A DNA stretch of 64,000 nt from Liquidambar formosana (GCA_039720395.1 CM077833.1:21463771-21527770); one strand, 5' to 3'; positions 1 through 11,956 are shown, numbered from the stretch's first letter. Translations and numbers: made by a program. Notes: generated by a model from the sequence alone, not told the origin.

Positions 1-1467
1 AAACCTAATTTGATTATTAGCATTCAAACCAAAACCCAACTCAACAAATTTCTAGTTGGTGCACATGTGAACCATTTGGAGTTTTTTTTATATGTGTAAA
101 CATAAATTTTTCTTATAATCATTAATACTGTAATCAAATAAATTTAATTAGCAATCAAAATCTATAACAATACAATATAAGAGCAAAAAAATTTAATTAA
201 AAAAAAACCATTAAAACAGAATTATTGATTTAATGCGATGCACGTATCATTACTAATAAATAATAATATTGGAAACTTAGTTGTAGGACAAAATGAAATC
301 CTATATCATCAGTTCACACAATATTGTGCGATAAAATTTTAATGTCATTTATAAACATAGGTTAGATGATCCTAATTTGATAGTTAATGGAAAATTATAA
401 TTTTTTCTTATATATATATTTAAGAGTGTCCACATATAGAAATATTTTCTATTTCTCTATGTTCTTGGTAATTAAACATGATGTAAAGGAAAACAAAAGA
501 AACAAAAGCGAAATAGAATTTGAGGTGACAAGTAAAGATTTCTCAACTTTTAAGCAACATTATGTTGTGGTATATCGTATTCTAAAAGTGCCATCAATAT
601 AGAAGACCTTTTCCCTTTTCTTTTTCTTCTTCTTCTTTTGTTCTAATTTCATCCTTGAGAGATAATAATTTAAATAATTTTATATAAGTAGAAATATGAA
701 TTTTGAGGAAAAAAATGAAAGACCATTGGAACCTAAGTACAAAATGGCAAGATATGAGAAGCAAGTTCTCATTAATACACACAGTAGTCGTAACTTCGGT
801 GAATTTTTTATTTATTTATATTTCAAACAGTAAAACAAGTAGCAACACTTCTCAACATATTCTTCTTATTTGCCAAATAATGAGAACTAAAGTAGTAATA
901 ACGAACTGATTCATGTTTTGAAGGATTGAAGTCTTTTCGAAGTGTTGGAATAGAAGCCTAAAATTCTGTTTGGTTTCTGAGAAAAAGTAGTAAAACAAAA
1001 CCAAAAAAAATTAAAATTATTTTTGGTTTCATCATTTTGGAATCCATGACACAGAAAACTTCACTCCGCTGAGCCTACTACAACAATTTGGCCTAGTTGT
1101 AATCAAATAGTGCTTGATGACGAGAACAGACCATGAAAAGGTAGAAAAATAAAATACAGCCAATTAAAATAATTTGATAGAGATTGAGCATATAAAAATG
1201 TAGAAAACACAAAGTAAAGCAAATTGAAAGAGCACCTTTTTATGATGAGACTTTAAATATTGAAGATGATGATGGAATAAAAGGGAAGTTGAGTGTGCAA
1301 ATCCTTGGGCAGAGAAAGCGACTTAAAAAGAGAAGAAGAGGAGGGAGACGGATGGAGATGGATGAGGGCAACGTTTTAGGGTTTTAGGATTCTAATCATT
1401 TTTACTTCAGTTACTTTAATTGAAGCCATGAAGGGGGTTTGGTTTTATTTAATTATTATATGAATTA
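1..1467. other. Intergenic, AT-rich
   Basis: I see no gene here. Open frames are short, lack family resemblance and end in AT-rich runs. A purine-rich stretch around 1322-1362 precedes the 76-bp tandem duplication. No transposon ends were recognised. Confidence 0.5.
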
Positions 1468-1619
1468 TAGTTTCCTTAGAATTCTTATTAAGGTATGTGT
1501 CTTATAATGTTATATTTCCCATATATGCAAAAGGGTAGTTGTGTAGTTTCCTTAGAATTCTTATTAAGGTATGTTTTTTATATTGATGTATTTCCTATAT
1601 ATGCAGAAGGGTAGTTGTG
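1468..1619. repeat. 76-bp tandem duplication
   Basis: Two consecutive 76-bp units start with TAGTTTCCTTAGAATTC at 1468 and 1544 and end with GGGTAGTTGTG. They differ at a few positions. This is a simple local duplication; no coding potential is visible. Confidence 0.85.
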
Positions 1620-1968
1620 TATTTAAAAATTAAAATAAGGATATATTAGTCAATCAAAGTTTTTCTCACATTCATCTTTTTATAGGTAGTATAGATTATT
1701 ACCTTTTCTATTCTTAATTGATTATCCCCTTTGAAAAAACACCCTTTTCAAAGAATTGGTAGAACACTTTTTCTTTTGCATGTTTTATTTTTATATTTTT
1801 ATTATGTTTTATTTTTTTTTTTCAAGAGACCAACTCTATGGAAATTTCCCCACAATCACAATTTCAATTCCATGACCAACTCAAATACTAGAATTAGAAT
1901 TATTGAAGGTTCCAATCCTATTTCTACCTCATAATTTTGAGCCGAATTTTTTATTGGACCTAAAAATT

Positions 1969-2440
1969 TCCTCCCAAACGCTTGTGTAAGAGATAATGAG
2001 ACAAAAGACCTTGACCCAAGAGTGAAACAAAAGCAAGTCTTCCACACACAAAAACATCATTACTTGTGCAAATTGAAAAGATAGCAGTGACTGGAATCTT
2101 GGGTAAGTTACAAGTTAAGCTTAATCAATCACCATCATAGGCTAAACATAACAAAAACCATGGGATCATCAATGAGATCATATATCTGTTTCAATTCATC
2201 CCAATACAAAAATTGCCCCTGGGGTCAGGCACATGTGATAGAGAGATGGATGAAAAAAGACAGTTAACCAAAAGCGTGAAACAAACGCAAGCCTCTCATA
2301 GGCAAAACCATCCTCTTCAAAAGATGACAGTGATAGTAGAATCATTGGTAAACAACAAATAAAGCCCTAAACCAATCGCCACCATATACTGAACATAACA
2401 AAAACTATGGAATCATCAGCGACATCGATCGATCGGTACG
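1969..2440 (+). repeat. R repeat block 1 (two R units plus ghost gene starts)
   Basis: Two units of the dispersed R repeat (cores at about 1985-2045 and 2228-2320) carry the shared words GACCTTGACCCAAG, GTGAAACAAA and GCAAGTCTTCC. Each is followed by ATAACAAAAACCATGGGATC or a close variant. That resembles the leader and start codon of the receptor kinase genes in this window. The block aligns with 5017-5400, so the two are segmental duplicates. No frame is open for long. It is either decayed receptor-kinase upstream DNA or a repeat that became part of those promoters. Confidence 0.7.
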
Positions 2441-2752
2441 TAGCAAAGGTCTACTATTATGGATGAGACAAATTGTTTGGAAAGTTATATAACCAATTGA
2501 GTAGGGACATTTTGTGGAAAGGTATTTTACTAATCTAGTGAGGACCAGCGCCCACGTACTTAGCAAAAGAAAGAAAAAGAAAAGAGGAACAGTGCACCCT
2601 TTTACACGTCGAAATACATTGGGTTATTCGAATTATAAGTTAACACAAATGAGCTACTTATTCCCAATTAAAAAATAAATAAATAAGAAAGAAACACGTA
2701 CGAATGAGATAATGTTTAATTCATCTTAGAATCTTGTCTACCCGTTCTAAAA

Positions 2753-2821
<69 letters not shown>

Positions 2822-3690
2822 CGGATGCATATATTGTAAGTTATAAGTTTTTAAAAATTGGAATACTAAAAAAACTAAGTTACATAGGGTGCCTTTAATA
2901 GCAAAAAAAAAAAAGAGTGCCCTTAGTAATAACAAGGGTAAATTAGGGATTTTCAAAAAAATGTGTGACTAATTGATAAATAAGTTTTAGCCTCATTGAC
3001 TAATTGAGTTAGAAAAATTCTCACTTGATTAATTGCCAACATTTTACTAAAAGTGGACTAATTGCCAATTTCCTCTATATTAAATGATGAGAATAACTAA
3101 TAATTGTGAACCACGGGTTTTGATCGGCTCTTTTAAAAAGTATAGAGATTTAAATAAATAAAAATATGTTTTTAAAGGTTTACAAAAAAGAAACAAACAA
3201 AGAGTCGCCACCTCATTTTTTACTTGGTCTTACAAAATGAATTCCCTTTTCCTTCAATTTTTTTTTTCTTTCCCGCTTTACAAGGGTAATATGATAAAAT
3301 AATATAATTATTTCTTTTCATTTGTTTCCATCTTCTTTGTCTACCAAACAAAGAGAAAAGAATTTTTTCTTTCTTTTCCTAGAGATGAAAAGTTCATCAC
3401 TTCTACCTTTCATTTATTCTACCTTTTCATCCTCCTTACAAAACAAACCTGAAAAATAACCATGGAAATTGAAATCATATGGAAGTTACAGATTAAGCAA
3501 TAATAAATCACTATCATATGGTTGGTATTTTTGTTTCACACATTATAACATGGAGGACATGCTTGTCATTACCCAAAGATTCATTAAAAGGATATCTGAT
3601 TTATGAAGAGCCTTTTTTGCAGAAATGGGGGGACCTTGCTTCTAATAAAATCACTTATACAACCTTTAATCACCTATAGGCAAGTCATCA
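2441..3690. other. Intergenic; duplicated spacer
   Basis: No gene is visible. It holds an AT microsatellite (2761-2821). A segment at about 3215-3500 matches 25668-25757 plus 26384-26660, where the second copy is split by a hAT element. Confidence 0.55.
2761..2821. repeat. (TA)n microsatellite
   Basis: About 30 uninterrupted TA dinucleotides. Confidence 0.97.
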
Positions 3691-3699
3691 AAATAAGCT

Positions 3700-4912
3700 T
3701 GAAAAATGATTTTAGGCCCTTTTTCCACTTCCTATAACATCCTATTCACTGTTGCTTTTGTTCCTCTTGCCCCCCTCCCCCTCAGCTATTTTTTCCTCTT
3801 TTTTAGGTAAGGGTTTTTCATTTCTCTTCAAATCCACCGTTTCTTCATCTAAAAAATAATTAGCGAAACGCAATGATTTTTCTAAACTTCACACCTCATG
3901 AAACCCATCTCAAATGTAGCGTTTGCACTCCCATCCTTTTCTCTCCTCACCAAGATGCACCCACAAGACCACAATGTACCATTTTGTTTTTTGGTTAGGC
4001 TCCACTTCATTACCTAATTACCCACCCCACATTGTTGACTTCGCTACAAAGTCGATGCCACATCAACATAAAAAATTGGGGCTTAGCATGATAGGAGTTC
4101 CATGTAGGATTGATTCAACCCATGTAAATCATTCAATTTTCATTAATGTTGGAAGGACTGATGGAAACTTTTAGGCTCTATTGGATCATAGAAAGAACAA
4201 CGAAAATAAAAAAGAGAATGCTTCATTTTCAACATTCAATATTCAATTTTCATTTTTAAAAATTTTAAAAATTTAAAATTTAATGTGTGGAATTAGTAGC
4301 TCACCTCTGTTGACTATGTTATGAAGTGACTGACCAAATTTTGCTAAAAACATAGCCAAGTCGCCTTTAATGGCCATTGAAGGTAGAATAGTTGTGTAAT
4401 TTGGATCACATTCGCCCTTTTATCCCAATTTTTATCATTAAATAGTATTTAGCTGTTATTGTAATATTCAATATAGAATTTAATACATGTAGTTACTAGT
4501 AATTGTCATATTAAAGAATGAAAAAAAAAACCTACTGACTACTACAGCATAATGTTAATATGGGAGCTTAATCACGTCAAGTGGATCAATTGGCAGAGCA
4601 AGTGGCCTCTGTTGTGACTTGTGAGGCTGAGTATTTTCATATTTTCACGATTATTCACCAATTAGGCCAACAATGCAATTTAAGCCTCATGCCTACACAT
4701 GAATACTATTTTTTATTCTAATATATATTCTTTATTAATGAATTGTGACTTGGTCAACCCAAACTGATCAAGTACCATCCAACACTCATTTTCTCTATAT
4801 AGAGATAAGGAGACAGAGACTACCGAAGGGACTTTTCCGAGTCCAGGCCTTGTGGACAATTTATGAACACATGACAGGGACTAGAAGAATCATATGATAG
4901 GCGGGTGAAATG
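3700..4912 (+). repeat. Duplicated receptor-kinase upstream region, promoter copy 0
   Basis: This stretch aligns collinearly with the RLK1 upstream region at about 6330-8337. It lacks the three insertions found there, at 6500-6712, 7241-7392 and 7671-8080. It therefore supplies the empty target sites: AAT at 3872, the context near 4381, and ATTCACCAA near 4655. It leads into a TATA box and a truncated gene start. Confidence 0.8.
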
Positions 4913-4920
4913 TATAAATA
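4913..4920 (+). promoter_or_regulatory. TATA box of truncated receptor-kinase copy
   Basis: TATAAATA lies 38 nt before the ATG at 4959. Both the motif and the spacing are identical to RLK1, RLK2 and RLK3, so the promoter of this fragment is structurally intact. Confidence 0.7.
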
Positions 4921-4958
4921 AAGCTGTCAGCCACCAGGTGCTATACACAACAAAAACC

Positions 4959-5060
4959 ATGGCATCATCAACCTTGGAAAGGCTACACTTTCTTGTCTCC
5001 TTGGTCCTCTTGATGAAAATTTCCTTCCAAACACTTGTGCTTGAGATAATGAGACGTTGA
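4959..5060 (+). pseudogene. Truncated receptor-kinase start fused to R repeat (33-codon ORF)
   Basis: The ATG opens with MASSTLERL, the RLK1 signal-peptide start. About 18 codons match RLK1 (to about 5012). The sequence then switches abruptly to R repeat DNA, which adds 15 codons before TGA at 5058-5060. No LRR or kinase sequence follows. It is a 5' relic made by recombination. Because the promoter and start are intact, a 33-residue hydrophobic peptide could in principle be made, but nothing shows that it is. Confidence 0.7.
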
Positions 5061-5400
5061 CCCAAGCATGACACAAAAGCAAGTCTTCCACAGATTGACA
5101 AAACATCCTCATTTGTGAAAAGTTAGTAGTGACTGGAATCATAGGTAAGTTACAAGTTAAGCTTAATCAATCCCCATCATAGGTTAGACATAACAAAAAC
5201 CATGGGATCATCAATGACATCATATATCCGTCTCAATTAATCCCAATACATAAATTGCCCTTCGGGTCAGACACTTGTGATTGGGAAATTGGTGAAAAAA
5301 GACAATCGACAAAACGTGAAACAAACGGAAGCCTCCCTAAGACAAAACCATGTTCACCAAAAGATGGCAGTGACAGTAGAAATATTGGTAATCACTGGTC
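5017..5400 (+). repeat. R repeat block 2
   Basis: Duplicate of 1969-2440 carrying two R cores (about 5040-5110 and 5270-5370). It also has a ghost gene start, ACCATGGGATCATCAA, at about 5199. Its left edge is the fusion junction with the truncated kinase start. Confidence 0.7.
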
Positions 5401-5429
5401 CTAGTCCAGTGCCAGTGAAAAAATAGAAG

Positions 5430-5540
5430 GTTTTTATGAAAATTGGTTGTATTGTTCACTAAAAATTATTAGTTTTTATGACTTTGTAAAAGATAATTTT
5501 TCCAAATATGTTGTTGAAGTAGGCTTTTTTTGCCATTTGC
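5430..5540. repeat. Partial fold-back element
   Basis: Resembles one arm of the fold-back elements at 7671-8080 and 24556-24948 (words TTTTTATGAAAA, CACTAAAAA and TTTGTAAAAGA). Only part of an arm is present. Confidence 0.4.
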
Positions 5541-5612
5541 AGTCTTAGACTTCTTTAAAAGCAAAGGCAACTAGAGATGTGTGTTGGGCATCAATGAGGG
5601 TGCAAAAAAGAA

Positions 5613-5763
5613 GGGGGAATTTTAGATTGATCAGCCTATGGGTAAATAATTACAGTTAGTAGTCATTGTCAGTTAAGTTAGTAGTCATTTATTAGGAAGT
5701 TAGTACCATTTTTCACTAAACTGTAATTATTTTATGGTAGGCCGATCAATCTAAAATTCCCCC
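5613..5763. mobile_element. MITE, 151 bp, GGGGGAATTTTAGATTG termini
   Basis: The left end GGGGGAATTTTAGATTGATC is mirrored at the right end by GATCAATCTAAAATTCCCCC. The interior has the inverted words TAATTACAG and CTGTAATTA. A related copy lies at 7241-7392. There is no coding sequence. I could not fix the superfamily. Confidence 0.8.
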
Positions 5764-6330
5764 CAAAAATAATCAATGTGGGGGCCCAATCTATAAATCT
5801 TCCATTATCTGTGTAAAAAAGTTTAAAATTAAAAATAAAAATTGAGTGGGGTCCTATGCTCCCACTAGGTCTCAGTTGGATTTGGCCCTACTCACCAAGC
5901 TTATTTCTAGGTTCACGATCGGATCGGTTTGATTCTTTTCCAGCGTAGTAATTGATTGATCCGACACGTAATCGCTCAGCACCGCTTTTTGTTTTTTCCC
6001 CTCTCCTTAGGACTAGAAATATCATTAAAATACCAATTGTGGGCCAGGGCACTCATCTCCTTGAGGACATAAAGTTCCTCCCACGTCTTCCGTTTAAAGC
6101 ATAAACAGCAGCAGAGTTCCTCTTAATATTCATTTCCCTGTCACGGACAAGACATTTTTATTTTTATTTTTACTATTTTTGGCTAAACACACACGAGGAA
6201 CTCACACACAACAACAAATGGGAAAGTTCACATATATAATAAAGCCTAAAAGGGATTCAAGCATCTATAAAATTAACCCAGACAGAGTCTTGTCTAGGTG
6301 TATCTATTATATCTATTATTAGAATCATTC
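5764..6330. other. Intergenic
   Basis: No gene seen. This is unique sequence between the MITE and the duplicated RLK1 upstream region. A GC-richer patch at 5900-6000 contains no long frame. Confidence 0.4.
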
Positions 6331-6499
6331 ATACTATCATACCCATCTTGTTTGCATCTCCTAACGGCCATTTTTCACTTGCTCCTCTACCACACGCCCC
6401 ACCTCTTTTTTCTTTTTCTTTTTTTCCCAGGTAAGGTTTTTTCATTTCTCTTTCAGATCCACTGTTTGTGCATCTAAACAATAATTAGCAAAACACAAT

Positions 6500-6712
6500 G
6501 GCCATGTTTGTTTAGTTGGAATGGAATGGATAGGAATGAAATGTGATTACATGCTTGAAATAGTCTGGAATGAAAATGAATTTGAAATACATGTTTAAAC
6601 ACACTATTTGATTCCATTTCCATTCAAATTACTTCATCCAAACATGCTGTTTGGAATGAATTGGAATGAGATTCCATTCCATCCATTCCATTCCAACTAA
6701 ACAAACATGGCC
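6500..6712. mobile_element. Harbinger/Tourist-like MITE in RLK1 upstream region
   Basis: 213 bp with GGCCATGTTTGTTTAGTTGG at the left end and its complement at the right end; the arms are rich in GGAATG. It is flanked by AAT on both sides (6497-6499, 6713-6715). The paralogous promoter at 3872-3874 has a single AAT, which is a direct empty-site confirmation. A decayed relative is at about 54482-54669. Confidence 0.85.
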
Positions 6713-7240
6713 AATGATTTTCCCAGACTTCACGTCTTATCAAACCCATCTCAAATGCAGCGTTTTGCACTCACGAAAACACAATGTTTTGGCCTCTTTT
6801 CCCTCCTCAGTCCTCATCGACATGCACCCATAATGTACCATATTCTTTTCGGGTTAGGCTCCTCTTTATTACCACACCCACCCCACATTGTTGAATTCGC
6901 TACAACATCAATGCCACATCACCATGAAAAATTGGGGCCTACCATGATAAGAGTTTCATGTAGGACTAATTCAACCCATTAAAATCATCCAATTTTCATT
7001 AGGATTGAAAGGACCGATGAAAACTTTTAGCTCTGTTGGATCACAGAAAGAACAACGAAAAGAAAAAAGAGAGTGCTTCATTTCCAACATTCAAATTTTT
7101 CTTTTTTCTTTCCAATTTTCAATCTTTATATTTAATGTGTGACATTAGTAGCTCACCTCTGTTAACTATGATTTGAAGTGACTAGCCAAGTTATGCTAAA
7201 AACACAGCCACGTCGCGTTAAATGGCCATTGAAGATAAAA

Positions 7241-7392
7241 GGGGGAATTTTACACTGGTCAGTCTACAGAAAAATAATTACAGTTCAATAAGAATTACTA
7301 CTAACTTATTAGTAAATGGCTACTAACTTAACTAATAAAGACTAATAACTATAATTATTTTTCCCGTAGCCCAACCAATCTAAAATTTCCCT
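7241..7392. mobile_element. MITE related to 5613-5763, in RLK1 upstream region
   Basis: Starts GGGGGAATTTTACACTGGTC and ends AATCTAAAATTTCCC, with inverted subterminal TAATTACAG and ATAATTATT. It is absent from the paralogous promoter near 4381. A short duplicated word (GATA) appears on both sides of the insertion. Confidence 0.75.
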
Positions 7393-7670
7393 GAGATAGA
7401 ATAATTGTATAATTTGGATCACATTCTCCCTTTTAACCCTATTTTTATCATTATATAGTAGTTAGATGTTATTGTTTATATTTAATATAGTATTTAATAG
7501 ATGTAGTTACTAGTAATTGTCATATTAAAGAATGAAAATAACTTCTAACTATTACAACATAATGTTTATATGGGAACTTAATCACCTCAAGTGGATCAAG
7601 TGGCAGAGCAAGTGGCCTCTGTTGTGACTTGTGAGGTTGAGTATTTCCATATATCACGAGTATCCACCAA

Positions 7671-8080
7671 AGGCCAAGCTATTGTCACCACATAAAATAT
7701 TCTAAGCCCCTCACTTTGTTTATATTTTTTAAGGTTCATGAAAAATATAAAAAGTTTTTACAAAAACTAGGCACGTAGTCTACTAGAAAACATCATTCCA
7801 GACAATTTTGTAGAAGAAAATTTTTTCAAAATCTATCATTTAAGTGAAAATTTTGGCCATTTTTCATGGAAAATGAAATAGATTTTGTAAATGGTTAAAA
7901 ATTCCGCTTAAATGATTGATTTTGGAAAAACTTTTTTCTACAAAGTTGTTCAAAACAATTTTTTCTAGTGAATATTGTGGCTAGTTTTCGTAAAAACCTT
8001 TTATATTTTTCATAAAATCTTAAAAAGTGTAAACTAGGGGAGGGCTTAAAGTACTTTATGTTGTGGCAATAGCCTCCTTC
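7671..8080. mobile_element. Fold-back (MULE-like) element in RLK1 upstream region
   Basis: The two halves, each about 190 bp, are imperfect reverse complements (CTATTGTCACCACATAAA at left, TATGTTGTGGCAATAG at right). It is flanked by ATCCACCAA (7662-7670) and ATCCACAAA (8081-8089), an 8/9 match that fits the 9-bp duplication typical of Mutator-like elements. The promoter copy near 4655 has the site unfilled. A second copy lies at 24556-24948. Confidence 0.75.
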
Positions 8081-8337
8081 ATCCACAAATTAGGCCAACA
8101 ATGCAATTTAAGCCTCGTGCCTAGACATGAATACTATTTTTCATTCTAATATATATTCCTTGCTAATGATTTGTGACTTGGTCAATCCAAACTGATCAAG
8201 CACCATCCAACAGTCATTTTCTCTATAGAGATAAGGGGACGAGACTACCGAAGGGACTTTTCCAAGTCCAGGCCTTGTGGACAATTTATGAACACATGAC
8301 AAGGACTAGAAGAATCATATGATAGGCAGGTGAAGTA

Positions 8338-8345
8338 TATAAATA
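8338..8345 (+). promoter_or_regulatory. TATA box of RLK1
   Basis: TATAAATA ends 38 nt before the ATG at 8384. With transcription starting 25-35 nt downstream of a TATA box, the leader would be only about 5-15 nt. Confidence 0.7.
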
Positions 8346-8383
8346 AAGCTGTCAGCCACCAGGTGCTATACACAACAAAAACC

Positions 8384-11300
8384 ATGGCATCATCAACCCT
8401 GGAAAGGCTACTCTCTCTTCTCTCCTTGGTCCTCTTGGTTATGTTGGTTTCTTCACACACTTTAACTTCTGCTTTTGCTTCTATTCAAGAAGCTGATGCT
8501 CTTCTCAAGTGGAAAGCCAGCCTTCAAAACCAAACCCATTCCTTCCTACCTTCATGGACTCTTATTCCCAACAACGCCACCAATTCTTCCACCCACCTCA
8601 AAACAGAAGTCAGTCCATGCACGTGGTTTGGAATATTTTGCAACGATGCTGGAAGCGTCATCAGAATAAGCCTCAATAATTCTGGTTTAAATGGTACGGT
8701 TCATGACTTTTCACTCTCATCTTTCCCCAATCTTGCATACATTGATATCAGCATAAACAATCTCTCTGGTAGCATCCCACCTCAAATCCGTCACCTCTCC
8801 AAACTTAGCTATCTTGACCTTTCCATCAACCAGTTTTTTGGGAAAATCCCTTCGGAAATTGGCCTGCTAACAAATCTTCAAATCCTTCACCTGGATCAAA
8901 ATCAATTAAACGGCTCAATCCCTATAGAAGTAGGTCAATTGAGTTCTTTAACTAATCTTTCTTTGCACACCAACCACCTAGATGGTCCCATTCCAGTTTC
9001 TTTGGGTAATTTGAGCAACCTGGTTCATTTATACCTCTCTAAAAACCAACTTTCTAGTTCAATTCCTCCACAGTTAGGGAATCTCTCCAATCTTGTGGAA
9101 CTTGACATAAGTGCCAACAATCTAACAGGTCCCATCCCTTCCTTCGTTGGAAACTTGAAAAAGTTGACTGTGCTGTACATGTTTCAAAATCAGTTAAACG
9201 GCTCAATTCCCCCAGAAATAGGGAATCTCTCCAATCTTGTTGACCTTGAAATAAGTGCCAACAATCTAACAGGCTCCATCCCTTCCTCCATTGGAAACTT
9301 GAAAAAGCTAACTGTGCTGTACTTGTTTCAAAATCAATTAAACGACTCAATTCCTATAGAAGTAGGTCAATTGAGTTCTTTAACTGATCTTTCTTTGTAC
9401 ACCAACTTCCTAGACGGTCCCATTCCTACCTCTTTAGGGAATTTGAGCAACCTGGTTAGTCTATATCTCTATGAAAACCAGCTTTCTCATTCAATTCCTC
9501 CAGAAATAGGTCAATTGAGTTCCCTAACTGAACTTATTTGGTACACCAACTACCTACATGGTCCCATTCCTGCCTCTTTGGGGAATTTGAGCGATCTGGT
9601 TTATCTGTATCTCTTTGATAACCAACTTTCTAGTTCAATTCCTAGAGAAATAGGGAATCTCTTCAATCTTGTTGAACTTGAAATATGTTACAACAATCTA
9701 ACTGGCTCAATTCCTACAGAAATAGGTCAATTGAGGTCTCTAACTGATCTTACTTTGTTCACCAATTTCCTAGATGGATCCATTCCTGTCTCTATGGGTA
9801 ATTTGAGCAACTTGGTTTATTTGTCTCTCTTTGAAAATCAACTTTCTGGTTCCATTCCTCAAGAAATAGGAAATCTAATGAAGTTGGCTCACTTGCAATT
9901 AGGCGATAACCAATTCACTGGCTTTTTGCCGGAAAATATTTGCCAAGGTGGATCACTCCAAAACATTAGTGTAAAGGACAACCATTTCACAGGCCCAATC
10001 CCTAAAAGCTTGAAAAACTGCACAAGCTTGTTCCGAGTTCGGTTCGAGAGGAACCAACTCACTGCAAATCTATCCGAAGCATTTGGTGTCTATCCAAACC
10101 TGGATTACATGGGTCTAAGTGACAATAATTTTAATGGTGAAATCTCCCGAAATTGGGGAAGGTGCTCACGACTTACAAGCCTACACATCGGAGGGAACAA
10201 TATTACTGGTAGCATACCACCTGAAATTGGAAACTCAACACAATTGCAAGTACTCAATCTTTCTTCAAATCGTTTAGTTGGGGAGATTCCAAAGGAATTA
10301 AAAAAGTCGACATTTCTGCTGAGGTTGATTTTGAATGATAATAAACTTTCTGGTGAGATACCTGTAGAGCTCGGATCATTAGCAGATCTGGAGCTTCTGG
10401 ACCTATCAGCAAACAGGTTTAGTGGGTCCATACCAGGAAATATAGGGGACTGCTCCAAACTCATTTACTTGAATTTGGGCAACAACAAATTTAGCGAAGA
10501 AATTCCATTTCAGATTGGTGAGTTATTTCATCTTTCCCAGCTAAACCTGAGTCATAACTCACTCACAGGAATGATACCGTCGCAAGTTGGGAATTTGGAG
10601 AGCTTGGAGAGTTTGATTCTCTCTCACAATAACCTCTCTGGTCCCATTCCAACAACCTTTGATAGTATGAGTGGCTTGTCATACGTCGACATATCTTTTA
10701 ATGACTTGCAGGGTCCCATTCCCAATAGCAAAGCCTTTCGAGAGGCTAGAATAGAAGCATTACAAGGGAATAAAGGTTTGTGTGGAAATGTTACAGGACT
10801 ACAACCTTGCAATCCTAAGGAAGACAAACATATCCCAAAAAAGGGCCACAAAGTCATGTTTTTAATCATGTTTTCACTTTTGGGAGCAATTCTACTTCTA
10901 TTTGTGTTTATTGGCATTTCCTTTGTTTCTCGACGAAGAAAGAGATATTCACAAACAGAACAAGGCGACGCCCAAAATGAAGATCTGTTTTCAATATCAA
11001 CTTTTGATGGAAGAGTAGTGTACGATGAAATCATCAAAGCGACCAATGATTTTGATATCGCATATTGCATTGGAATGGGAAGACATGGAAGTGTCTACAA
11101 AGCGAAGCTACCGTCAACTGGTGTAGTAGCAGTGAAGAAACTCCGCCCATTAACTGATCATGAGATGGTAGATCAAAAAGGTTTTATAAATGAGGTAAGG
11201 GCTTTGACAGAAATTCGACATCGCAACATTGTCAAACTTTATGGTTTCTGTTCACATGCTCGACACTCGTTTTTGGTTTATGAGTACCACGACAGGGGTA

Positions 11301-11956
11301 GCTTGTCCTCAATTCTGAGCACAGAAGAAGCTAGAGAATTGGATTGGACTAAGAGGGTGAATATTATCAAAGGTGTAGCTCATGCTCTGTCTTACATGCA
11401 CCACGATTGCTCGCCTCCAATTGTTCACCGGGACATATCAAGCAAAAATATTTTGCTAGATTCTGAGTATGAGGCTCGTGTTTCTGATTTTGGCACTGCA
11501 AAGCTTCTAAAGGTCGACTCATCCAATTGGAGTACACTTGCCGGAACATATGGGTATATTGCACCAGGTAATGTAGTTTACTGTTCTCTTTAGTTAACAT
11601 AGAGCATGAGGTATGAATTCCTAATTTTATTTTTCATTTTCATCTTTGTAGAGCTTGCTTACACAATTAAGGTAACTGAAAAATGTGACGTCTATAGCTT
11701 TGGAGTGTTAACACTGGAAGTGATAAAAGGAAAGCACCCGGGTGATCTCATCTCCATTCTACAATCTGCCCCAAAGGAGAACTTAACGTTGAAGGATTTG
11801 GTCGACCAACGCCTTTCACCTCCCATACGTCAAGCTGAGGGTGAACTGATATCCATCATAAAGCTGGCAATTGAATGCTTAAATGTCAATCCAGGATCTC
11901 GGCCAACCATGCACATAGTTTCTCAGGTGTTATCGACCCAAATCTCACCTTCTTAA
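8384..11956 (+). CDS. RLK1: MIK2-like LRR receptor kinase, 28 LRRs
   Basis: Two exons, 8384-11567 and 11652-11956, encode 1162 residues. Order: signal peptide (1-31), N-cap with CTWFGIFC, 28 repeats of 24 residues to about 790, one membrane span (824-848), and kinase. Kinase landmarks are glycine loop GMGRHGSV (897-904), Lys918, HRD 1015-1017, DFG 1035-1037 and APE 1060-1062, so the kinase looks active and RD-type. I chose the ATG at 8384 over upstream in-frame codons because it starts the signal peptide and is conserved in paralogues. The 84-bp phase-1 intron splits the Glu1062 codon. It resembles Arabidopsis MIK2 and At1g35710 (LRR-XII), plasma-membrane receptors; MIK2 perceives SCOOP peptides. 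The ligand here is unknown. It carries five more LRRs than RLK3 or RLK4. Confidence 0.95.
9077..9364 (+). repeat. 144-bp intragenic tandem duplication in RLK1
   Basis: Two 144-bp units (9077-9220 and 9221-9364), each encoding two LRRs, share nearly all bases. Both read [25 protein letters not shown] and FQNQLN. This explains part of the larger LRR count of RLK1. Confidence 0.85.

Noticed and set aside
2747..2956. Minus-strand frame over the TA microsatellite
   Set aside because: The protein is mostly alternating Tyr-Ile from the dinucleotide repeat.
3923..4174. 83-codon frame in promoter copy 0 with a relative at 6707-6982
   Set aside because: Tempting because it is shared by two duplicated promoters. 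The two proteins differ in frame-disrupting ways and the similarity is explained by the segmental duplication.
8330..8383. Upstream extension of RLK1 from a codon at 8330
   Set aside because: It would start inside the TATA/leader region, and the codon at 8330 is GTG. The ATG at 8384 begins the signal peptide and is conserved.
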